A program made the translations under genes and the position numbers. 12,558 bases of DNA. Origin: Anaerolineales bacterium. GTDB taxonomy: Bacteria > Chloroflexota > Anaerolineae > Anaerolineales > E44-bin32. Under the pieces are notes generated by a model. That model saw nothing but the letters and a program-made list of their open reading frames with translations. It did no database searches and was not told where the DNA came from. The DNA is taken from contig DAOWMX010000035.1 in the NCBI GenBank assembly GCA_030642885.1, positions 1 to 12,558 on the forward strand, given 5' to 3'. Below, piece by piece: positions 6,142-12,558 of the stretch (its first letter is position 1; each line of letters starts with the position of its first letter).

Positions 6142-7118
6142 TGGCGCGTTATCTCCTTACAGGTGCAGCCGGTTTTATTGGCGCTCGAGTCGCCAGACTT
6201 CTGCTTGATTCGGGTTCTATCGTTGTTGGCATCGATAATATCAACGACTCCTACGACCCACGTCTAAAAGAGTGGAGGCTTGAACAGTTCCGGAATGACG
6301 ATCGCTTCACTTTGAAACGAATCAATATCGCCAATCGAGAGGAACTTGAGCGTGCGCTTGGTGATGAACCCTATGATGGCGTGATCAACCTCGCCGCCCG
6401 GGCCGGAGTTCGCCAGAGCGTGAGCGATCCATGGGTTTATTATGAGACGAATGTCATCGGGGCTTTGAATCTGCTCGATGCCTGCCGCGCTCGGTCCATT
6501 CCTAAACTTGTTCAGGCATCGACGTCAAGCTTGTACGGGCTGCACAACCCCAGGCCTTATAACGAAGACGCTGACACCAGCCAGCCACTTTCTCCCTATG
6601 CTGCCTCGAAAGGCGCAGCGGAGATGCTCTGTCATAGCTATCACTACCTGCACGAGATGGATATCACAATCCTGCGTTACTTCACGGTCTTCGGGCCCGC
6701 AGGCCGTCCAGACATGAGTATTTTCCGGTTTATCCAATGGATTGCCGAAGGGCGGCCTCTGGTCTTGTATGGTGATGGTCTTCAGGAACGCGATTTCACA
6801 TTCGTCGATGATATTGCCCGGGGGACAGTGGCCGCTCTACGGCCGTTGGGTTTTGAAGTGGTTAACCTGGGGGGAGACCGCCCGGTAAAAATGATGGACG
6901 TGATATCTATGATTGAAGAGCGCCTCGGCAAAAGCGCTGACATCGATAAAAGGGAAACTGCACCTGCGGATATGCCCTCAACATGGGCTGATATTCACAA
7001 GGCGCAGAGACTGCTCGACTGGCGCCCCGAGGTTTCGCTGGAGACAGGCTTGGAAGCTGCAATCTCGTGGTATCTCCAGGAGCGGGATTGGGCGGAATCC
7101 ATCCCAACCACTGACTAG
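6141..7118 (+). CDS. NAD-dependent nucleotide-sugar 4-epimerase (UDP-uronate epimerase-like)
   Basis: A 325-residue extended short-chain dehydrogenase/reductase that inverts C4 of a nucleotide sugar. The NAD motif GAAGFIG is at 8-14, IDNINDSYDPRLK at 31-43, LAARAGVRQS at 84-93, STSSLYG at 127-133, and the catalytic pair Y153/K157 in SPYAASKGAAEM. The substrate-side motifs RYFTVFGPAGRPDM and ERDFTFVDDI are intact. The NDSYDPRLKEWRLEQ and AGRPDM segments resemble UDP-glucuronate 4-epimerases, and similar motifs also occur in the UDP-GlcNAc/GlcNAcA epimerases WbpP and TviC. A GAGG Shine-Dalgarno (6132-6135) precedes the ATG by five bases. Directly after a 6-dehydrogenase gene, it most likely converts that enzyme's uronic-acid product to the galacto form. 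The exact substrate is inferred. Confidence 0.88.
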   Translation: MARYLLTGAAGFIGARVARLLLDSGSIVVGIDNINDSYDPRLKEWRLEQFRNDDRFTLKRINIANREELERALGDEPYDGVINLAARAGVRQSVSDPWVYYETNVIGALNLLDACRARSIPKLVQASTSSLYGLHNPRPYNEDADTSQPLSPYAASKGAAEMLCHSYHYLHEMDITILRYFTVFGPAGRPDMSIFRFIQWIAEGRPLVLYGDGLQERDFTFVDDIARGTVAALRPLGFEVVNLGGDRPVKMMDVISMIEERLGKSADIDKRETAPADMPSTWADIHKAQRLLDWRPEVSLETGLEAAISWYLQERDWAESIPTTD

Positions 7119-8489
7119 ATGAACATGCTCCGTTCGCTGTATCGCCTCGGCTCCGCCTCTCTGAAGCGATTTATTTCCCATCCACTATTTCAGCGTGTGA
7201 TCCGTAACACGGGATACCTTTTCAGCGCGCAGACGATCGCTGCGGGTCTGAGTATGGGTCAGGGCATCCTGACGGCGAGGTTGCTGGGCGTTGAGGGGGC
7301 TGGTCTGGTTGGGATTATCACGCAGTTCTCCAGCAATATTTACCGTCTAATCTCTTTCCGCATGAGTGAACTTGTCGTCAGTTTTGTGGGTGAGTTCAGT
7401 GCGAAAGAGCAGGATGCACAGGCGGCAGCGGTGTTTAAGGCAGCGGCTTTTATTGAGTTGATCGGGTCAATTGTCGCCTATGGGCTTGTGGTTCTGCTCT
7501 CCCCGCTGGCGGCGCGTCTCTTCGCACACAATCCTGACATCGCCCCCCTATTTGCTCTTTATGGGGTCTACGTTTTAGCGAGTTTATTCTCTGAGAGTGC
7601 TATCGGCTTGCTCCAGTACTTCAATCGCTTTGGCGTGATTGCCTACGCGACGATCGGGCAGAGCATATTAACGATTTTGATCATCACTGCAGCTTTCGTC
7701 CGCGGGGGTGATCTAAGAGATGTTGTCATCGCCTACCTGGTCGGAAAAGTGGTGTGGGGTTTATTTATTTCACTGGCTGGACTGTGGCAGGCGCATAAAG
7801 TATGGGGTCGGGGATGGTGGCGAGCGCCTTTATCGCTATTAGCTCCGCGCCGTGCAGAACTGGTGCGCTTTGGTATTAGCACGAACCTCTCCGGGACAAT
7901 TAAATTAATCTCAAGAGATAGCGAGATGCTCTGGCTGGCTTACTTTAGCACCCCATTGCAGGTGGGTTACTACAAGATTGCCAAGGCGATCATGAATATC
8001 CTGATGACCCCTGTTACTCCGTTGATCAGCACGACGTACAGGGAAGTAGCGAGAGAGGTGGCAAACCGTCACTGGGAGAACGTCCGCTACTTATTGCGCA
8101 GCGGGACTATTCTCGCTGCCGCCTGGACTCTACCTGCCAGCCTTGGGCTTGTGCTCTTTGGACCTTGGATAGTCGGTTTATATGGACCGGATTTCCTTCC
8201 TACTTCCTATATCAATATTCTCATCCTTCTCGTCGGTGTGATAGCCGTCAACATTTTTTATTGGAACCAGCTTGTCCTGCTGCCGCTTGGTCTTCCTGAT
8301 TATCCAGCAAAAGCTCATTTCGTATTCGCAATTGGCAAAGTCATCGGAACGATACTGCTCGTCCCTGTAATGGGGGCCAATGGTATGGCGATTTTATTAA
8401 GCGCTTACCTCTTCCTCACAACTGCTGTTCTTGTTTGGAAAACTCTGCGAGAACTCCAGCGAGTTTCGATAGAACCAGCGCAGGCTTAA
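7119..8489 (+). CDS. Polysaccharide flippase, Wzx-like (MOP superfamily)
   Basis: A 456-residue polytopic membrane protein with about 12-14 hydrophobic segments, of the MOP-superfamily Wzx type that moves polyprenyl-linked oligosaccharides to the outer face of the membrane. The first helix is preceded by a basic stretch (residues 1-30). The segment NTGYLFSAQTIAAGLSMGQG, followed by LTARLLGVEGAG, is the usual N-terminal signature of polysaccharide biosynthesis proteins. Later features include the motif GISTNLSGTIKLISRDSEML and a helix containing YKIAKAIMNILMTPVTPLI, also characteristic. The ATG follows the epimerase stop with no gap and without a clear Shine-Dalgarno, so translation likely depends on coupling; M3 (7125) is an alternative start. 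The substrate would be the lipid-linked glycan built by the neighbouring enzymes. Confidence 0.88.
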   Translation: MNMLRSLYRLGSASLKRFISHPLFQRVIRNTGYLFSAQTIAAGLSMGQGILTARLLGVEGAGLVGIITQFSSNIYRLISFRMSELVVSFVGEFSAKEQDAQAAAVFKAAAFIELIGSIVAYGLVVLLSPLAARLFAHNPDIAPLFALYGVYVLASLFSESAIGLLQYFNRFGVIAYATIGQSILTILIITAAFVRGGDLRDVVIAYLVGKVVWGLFISLAGLWQAHKVWGRGWWRAPLSLLAPRRAELVRFGISTNLSGTIKLISRDSEMLWLAYFSTPLQVGYYKIAKAIMNILMTPVTPLISTTYREVAREVANRHWENVRYLLRSGTILAAAWTLPASLGLVLFGPWIVGLYGPDFLPTSYINILILLVGVIAVNIFYWNQLVLLPLGLPDYPAKAHFVFAIGKVIGTILLVPVMGANGMAILLSAYLFLTTAVLVWKTLRELQRVSIEPAQA

Positions 8490-8504
8490 GGCGGTTGAAT
8501 TATC

Positions 8505-9647
8505 ATGCGAATCGCACTTATCTCCGCTTCAAGGGTGCCGTCTCGGACGGCCAATTCCATTGAGGTAATGAAGGTCTGCCAGGCTTTCGTTGATTTGGGT
8601 CATGAAATTCATCTCTGGCTGCCAGGTCCTGAGCCAAAGATGGTCTGGGCGGACCTGAAAGAGCTATATGGCATTCGAGAACCATTCCCGATTTCCTGGC
8701 TAACCAGTTTCGAAGTTTTTCGGCGATATGATTTTTCCCTTCGAGCAGTCTTGAAGGCGCGGGCGTGGGATCCGTCGCTATTCTATGTGTGGCCGCTTCA
8801 GGCAGCGGCGATTGCTTCATCTTTGGGGCTGCCGACTGCTTTGGAGGTTCATGATCGCCCGCAAGGTCGTCTGGGCCCGATCCTGTTTCGCAGATTCCTT
8901 GAGGGTAGAGGTGCGGCCAGGGTTCTGCCGATCACCGAGGCAATGCGTGAGTGGTTAAGTGATGCTTATCAAGTTGATCTTGAGCCGCCTTTCGCACTTG
9001 TCGCTCCGATGGGGGTGGACCTGGCGCAATATCACAATCTCCCTGATCCGGAAAAGTCGAGAGATAAACTAGATCTTACACAGGGTTTCACAGCCGGTTA
9101 TGCTGGGCATCTCTATGCAGGGCGGGGGATTGATCTGCTAATGGACCTGGCCTGGCGCAACCCAGATGTCCATTTCTTATGGGCTGGGGGTGAACCCGAA
9201 GCGGTTGAGTTCTGGCGCAGCCGGCTGCAGAAAGCTGGCTTGCAGAATGTCCAGCTATTGGGTTTTGTTCCCAACGAGCGGCTGCCGCTGGTTCAGGCGG
9301 CTTGTGATGTGCTGCTCATGCCCTATGAGCCTAAGATTTCCGTCAGCAGCGGGGGAGATACGGCGCAATTTGCCAGCCCGATGAAGCAGTTTGAGTATCT
9401 CGCCTCGGGAAGAGCGATCCTCGCCAGTGATTTACCGGTTTTTCGTGAGGTCCTGAATGAGGAGAACGCGGTTTTGCTCCCGCCCAATGATGTGGCGGCA
9501 TGGGACCAAGCGCTGAATCAATTGATGGCGGAGGGTAGCCGCCGGAATACGCTCGGGGAGAGGGCGGGCAAAGACGCCGCTCAATACGACTGGCGTGACC
9601 GCGCCATACGGCTGTTGGATGGATTGGAAAAAAGCGATGCTGCATGA
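8505..9647 (+). CDS. Glycosyltransferase, GT4-like (GT-B fold)
   Basis: A 380-residue, soluble or membrane-associated transferase with two Rossmann-like domains, acting on the cytoplasmic face. The N-terminal domain opens with RIALISASRVPSRTANSIEV and has LEVHDR near 113-118. The C-terminal donor-binding domain begins at about 195 with GYAGHLYAGRGID (198-210), continues with LLGFVPNERLP, and ends in the GT4 signature SPMKQFEYLASGRAILASD (291-309), followed by PVFREV. K294 and E297 lie in this motif, and E315 gives the second Glu of the region. AAGGCGG at 8488-8494 may serve as ribosome site, 10 bases before the ATG. Donor and acceptor sugars cannot be told. The 3' end overlaps the next gene, which supports one operon. 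Confidence 0.9.
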   Translation: MRIALISASRVPSRTANSIEVMKVCQAFVDLGHEIHLWLPGPEPKMVWADLKELYGIREPFPISWLTSFEVFRRYDFSLRAVLKARAWDPSLFYVWPLQAAAIASSLGLPTALEVHDRPQGRLGPILFRRFLEGRGAARVLPITEAMREWLSDAYQVDLEPPFALVAPMGVDLAQYHNLPDPEKSRDKLDLTQGFTAGYAGHLYAGRGIDLLMDLAWRNPDVHFLWAGGEPEAVEFWRSRLQKAGLQNVQLLGFVPNERLPLVQAACDVLLMPYEPKISVSSGGDTAQFASPMKQFEYLASGRAILASDLPVFREVLNEENAVLLPPNDVAAWDQALNQLMAEGSRRNTLGERAGKDAAQYDWRDRAIRLLDGLEKSDAA

Positions 9648-10998
9648 TCTTGGCGCACGTTTAGGGACGTTTGTACGGAAGCGGCAATTCCTTTGGCCAG
9701 GATCTCTTCTGCTATTAGGGGTGTTGTTGCGCGCCTGGTTGTGGTTCAGTTATGAACCGATATCCTATGGCGATACAGGATCCTACATGCGTCTGGGGGA
9801 AGCCCTCAAAGATCTATCCTTCAGCGGTTATGACGGCACACGCGTCCCCGGTTATCCGGCCTTTCTGGCGCTGCTTGATTTGCAGCCCGATCGAGTGTGG
9901 TTCGTGCAGATGCTCTTGGGGTTGATGATCTCGATGCTTATGTACTGGATCACCTGGCGGACGACGAACAGTATGGCGCTCGGGTTTGTCGTTGGCGCTC
10001 TCTACAATCTCATCCCCGGGCAGTTCCTCTTTGAAGCCAACCTCCTGACGGAAACGCTTACGACGTTCTTTGTCGTTCTAAGTCTTTGCTTGTTCGTTTG
10101 TTTCACCCGCCATAGAAGACCTGCTTGGGGATATGCTCTCGTGCTATTACTGGGCGTGGCAGTCAGCGTGGTGGGTTTGATCCGTCCATTGTTTTTTCCA
10201 TTGACGGTGTGGTTCCTTCCCTTCGTCTGGTTTGCAGCAAACGGGGATTGGAAAAAAAAGCTGCTGTTCGTGGCGTTGTATTCCCTCGGACCGTTATTCC
10301 TGCAGGGCAGCTGGTTGGTCTACATGAAACAGCATTATCACGTAATATCGCCCACAGCGATGGCGGGCTACAGCCTCGTGCAGCATACAGGGGAGTACTT
10401 CGAGTTTCTACCCGATGAGTACGCATCTATTCGCGACACCTATATCCGCTTCCGAGATGCGCAGATCGCTGCGCGAGGGGTGCAGACCAATGCCATTTGG
10501 GAGGCGATCCCGGAGATATCGAAGGCCTCGGGTTTAGGTTTCTATGAGCTTGCGCGTGAGATGCAGCGGCTCTCCTGGTGGTTGATCAGGCATCATCCCG
10601 ATCTCTATTTAAAGAACGTCATCGCCGGCTGGATCTCCTTCTGGAAAGCGCCCGTTTATTGGCGTCCAGAAGCGGTACAATCAGTATTTGCAGGGGAAAT
10701 CTTGAGTGGGATGGCGATTGTTGGAAGAGGAATCTCCATGCTGGCGAATTTCCTATTCCTCGTTTTCAGCGTGTTGGTTGCCGCGAGCGCCAGGTGGCGC
10801 CGAAGATTGCAGTTCGATTTAATTTCAATGGCGGTGGGGGGGATGATCTGGATGATTTCCATCCTGCAAACGCTGCTCGATCATGGCGACAACCCGCGTT
10901 TTCTTGTACCTTTGCAGGTATTGGTACTTTATCTGGTTGTCCGCAGTATCTGGTTTTGGAGCAAGGGAAGAGTCGGCCTGGAGGTCATTGACCGTTGA
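9637..10998 (+). CDS. Polytopic GT-C glycosyltransferase-like protein (PMT/ArnT-related, GT39-like)
   Basis: About 453 residues with roughly 10-12 hydrophobic segments, resembling PMT_2/ArnT-like transferases that use polyprenyl-phosphate sugars on the outer membrane face. From the ATG at 9637, the first external loop has PISYGDTGSYMRL (41-53), with D46 as candidate catalytic Asp, then RVPGYPAFLALL (69-80). FEANLLTETLTTFF and VSVVGLIRPLFFPL follow. A central soluble loop (about residues 230-310) precedes the last helices, with HGDNPRFLVPLQVLVLY near the C-terminus. The frame is open from a GTG at 9595 (467 residues), which would overlap the GT4 gene by 53 bases; ATGs at 9619 and 9637 are also possible. 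I take 9637 because the hydrophobic N-terminus follows a basic stretch there and overlap is minimal (11 bases). A Wzy-like polymerase role is an alternative. Confidence 0.75.
   Translation: MLHDLGARLGTFVRKRQFLWPGSLLLLGVLLRAWLWFSYEPISYGDTGSYMRLGEALKDLSFSGYDGTRVPGYPAFLALLDLQPDRVWFVQMLLGLMISMLMYWITWRTTNSMALGFVVGALYNLIPGQFLFEANLLTETLTTFFVVLSLCLFVCFTRHRRPAWGYALVLLLGVAVSVVGLIRPLFFPLTVWFLPFVWFAANGDWKKKLLFVALYSLGPLFLQGSWLVYMKQHYHVISPTAMAGYSLVQHTGEYFEFLPDEYASIRDTYIRFRDAQIAARGVQTNAIWEAIPEISKASGLGFYELAREMQRLSWWLIRHHPDLYLKNVIAGWISFWKAPVYWRPEAVQSVFAGEILSGMAIVGRGISMLANFLFLVFSVLVAASARWRRRLQFDLISMAVGGMIWMISILQTLLDHGDNPRFLVPLQVLVLYLVVRSIWFWSKGRVGLEVIDR
10980..10985 (+). promoter_or_regulatory. Shine-Dalgarno that supports a TTG start at 10995
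   Basis: A full GGAGGT sits in the last codons of the preceding gene, nine bases before TTG at 10995. The next in-frame ATG (11115) has no comparable site and would remove the first transmembrane helix. The site therefore decides the start of the last gene. Confidence 0.7.
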
Positions 10999-12558
10999 AA
11001 CGAATTGGGATTGCCCTGGCGTGGATTCTCCCTACGCTGGTTGCTTGCGCCATCTTGTCCAGTTCTGACCTCGTTGGATTCACCATCCAAGGCTGGTTGG
11101 CTTATTCACTATTAATGAGCATCTCCTTGCTCATTATTTATTTGGTTTGGAAGTTTTATGAGAAGGAAGGCGCGGGAAAAGCTCTTCTTGTGGCGGCACT
11201 GGTCGCCCTGGGTTTGCGAGTTCTCGTGGGGGTTGTGCTTTTTCGGGGTTTGCCAGTCTGGGGTTATGACGAGAAACCACAAAGGGCTGGATATGTGTTC
11301 TGGGATTCTTACAAGCGCGATACCGATGCCTGGTCGCGATCCGGCATGGACCAAGCTCTAACAACCGCGTTTACAAACCCAACGGGAAGCGACCAATATG
11401 GGGGGGTACTCTTCATTAGTTCCAGCATCTATCGCTACCTCAGCCCGGACACCCAGCGACCTTTATTAATCGTCGTAGTATCAGCCGCGGTTTCGGCGCT
11501 GGCGGTGCTTTTCGCTTGGGGATTTGCGGCCTCTGCTATAGGGGACAAAGCGGCGATGATCACTGCTTGGATAATGGCGCTTTACCCTGAGGCGGTGCTG
11601 CTGGGTTCATCGCAGATGCGCGAGCCCTTTCTCATCGCCGCCCTGGCCGCTGCCCTGTATGGATATTCACGGATCCGCAAGGGGGAGTTGAAGTGCGGGA
11701 TCGCGATCGTTGTGGCACCTGCGTTGATCTTAGCCTTGCCAATATCACCACCATTTGTGATCGTGATCTTTACGATTGTTGCTTCAGCTTGGTTTTGGGA
11801 AGGGCTTGGAATTGGGCGGCGTAAAAAGTGGCTCGTTCTTGCCCTGCTTGGCGTGGTTGTCCTGGCAGCTCTAGCCCTGGCTGTCCGAGCGTGGGCGGGT
11901 TTGGATGCCATCGCCGGTTCCCCCTGGGAAGTTGTTCGAGCATGGTGGGTGAATGCAGGGGATCAATGGCGGGTTACACTCGTCAGCGAACAATCAGATA
12001 TGCTCGATACCTTGCTTGATCGTTTGCCGGGCAGTTTTCAGACCCCTTTCCTCGTCCTATATGGTCTTATTCAACCTTTCCTGCCGGCTGCCTTGATTGC
12101 ACCGGGTGCGCCTATCTGGCGCAGCATCGGTATTTGGCGCAGTCTGGGATGGTTCTTGATGCTGCCGTTCCTGCTTTATGGGACCTGGCTGGCTTTCAGA
12201 AGAAAGGGATGGAGGAGTCTGGAGTTCTATCTCGCAGTTCTAATCTGGGTGACGGCGTTGATTTCCTCCTACCGTGCCCCGGGGTACCAGTGGGATAACC
12301 CTCGCTATCGGGTTATATTCCTTGTGGCTCAGGCTGCACTGATCGCGTGGACTTGGGTTGAGGTCCGTCAAACTGAAACCCCCTGGTTGAAACGCTGGTT
12401 CGTAATCCTCAGCGTTGACTATCTACTCGTAACATACTGGTACATCGGTCGATATTACAACACGCCCACACTCAGCTTAGAAGCAACATTAGGGAGTATC
12501 CTCTTCTTAACGACCATCTATCTCGCAGGAATGCTCCTATCTGACGTTATTCGTACGA
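10995..12558 (+). CDS. Polytopic GT-C glycosyltransferase-like membrane protein, 3'-truncated by the window
   Basis: The frame is open without a stop from 10995 to the window edge, giving at least 521 residues. It starts at TTG, overlapping the previous stop by two bases (TTGA), with a strong Shine-Dalgarno. Residues 5-23 and about 33-53 form the first helices, and VAALVALGLRVLVGVVLF follows. The outer loop has GYDEKP (90-95) and FWDSYKRDTDAW (102-113), acidic sites of the kind used for metal or lipid-phosphate donors in GT-C enzymes. Next come NPTGSDQYGGVLF, RPLLIVVVSAAVSALAVLF and MREPFLIAALAAALYG. A loop WVNAGDQWRVTLVSEQSDM is followed by further helices and YQWDNPRYRVIFL near 430. This architecture resembles PMT/ArnT-type transferases; specific function is unknown. 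Together with the preceding gene it makes a tandem of large membrane proteins. Confidence 0.82.
   Translation, partial: MKRIGIALAWILPTLVACAILSSSDLVGFTIQGWLAYSLLMSISLLIIYLVWKFYEKEGAGKALLVAALVALGLRVLVGVVLFRGLPVWGYDEKPQRAGYVFWDSYKRDTDAWSRSGMDQALTTAFTNPTGSDQYGGVLFISSSIYRYLSPDTQRPLLIVVVSAAVSALAVLFAWGFAASAIGDKAAMITAWIMALYPEAVLLGSSQMREPFLIAALAAALYGYSRIRKGELKCGIAIVVAPALILALPISPPFVIVIFTIVASAWFWEGLGIGRRKKWLVLALLGVVVLAALALAVRAWAGLDAIAGSPWEVVRAWWVNAGDQWRVTLVSEQSDMLDTLLDRLPGSFQTPFLVLYGLIQPFLPAALIAPGAPIWRSIGIWRSLGWFLMLPFLLYGTWLAFRRKGWRSLEFYLAVLIWVTALISSYRAPGYQWDNPRYRVIFLVAQAALIAWTWVEVRQTETPWLKRWFVILSVDYLLVTYWYIGRYYNTPTLSLEATLGSILFLTTIYLAGMLLSDVIRT

Noticed and set aside
10125..10991. Plus-strand open frames of about 97 and 137 codons inside the first GT-C gene
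   Set aside because: They lie in a shifted frame within a long membrane-protein gene, lack membrane or domain signatures and are explained as shadows.
1..12558. Search for mobile elements, CRISPR arrays, toxin-antitoxin or phage-defence genes
   Set aside because: I found no transposase, integrase, direct-repeat array or recognisable defence protein; the long gene-dense layout looks like ordinary chromosome plus a surface-sugar locus.

Overview
The window looks like chromosomal DNA of a free-living bacterium with moderate GC content. The strict use of one strand per operon, ATGA/TAATG-type start-stop overlaps, a DUF4349 lipoprotein, a tsaE-tsaB-rimI-type-4 uracil-DNA glycosylase cluster and a surface-sugar locus would fit an uncultured Chloroflexota (Anaerolineae-like) genome. 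That placement is inference, because no rRNA or other lineage marker is present. I see no tRNA, rRNA, CRISPR array, insertion sequence or integrase.

Left part (1-2310). The 3' end of a NitT/TauT-type ABC transporter ATPase gene is followed by a gene-free stretch that ends in a strong intrinsic terminator (535-573). Convergent to it, on the minus strand, lie a YfcE/MJ0936-like metallophosphoesterase gene and then a DUF4349 membrane-anchored lipoprotein gene, which may share a transcript.

Middle part (about 2370-4697). Divergent from the phosphoesterase is a tight plus-strand operon: tsaE, tsaB, rimI and a type 4 (Fe-S) uracil-DNA glycosylase, with junctions of -4 to +2 nt. TsaE and TsaB serve tRNA t6A37 modification (their partners TsaD and TsaC are not in the window), RimI is an N-acetyltransferase and the glycosylase repairs uracil in DNA. 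A perfect TATAAT box 12 nt before the chosen tsaE ATG suggests a very short leader.

Right part (4804-12558). After a 106-nt gap comes a surface-polysaccharide operon: a UDP-sugar 6-dehydrogenase, an SDR-type 4-epimerase, a Wzx-like flippase, a GT4 glycosyltransferase and two consecutive large polytopic membrane proteins of the GT-C (PMT/ArnT-like) kind. The last begins at a TTG codon with an excellent Shine-Dalgarno and runs off the window. The dehydrogenase and epimerase would together make a uronic-acid nucleotide sugar; GT4 would add sugars on the cytoplasmic face; the flippase would move the lipid-linked product outward; the GT-C proteins would act on the outer face with polyprenyl-linked donors, or one may act as a polymerase.

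I do not see convincing evidence for a wholly new system. The points most worth a second look are the dehydrogenase/epimerase pair (possible GalNAcA or GalA route), the tandem GT-C proteins, and the start and promoter arrangement at tsaE.
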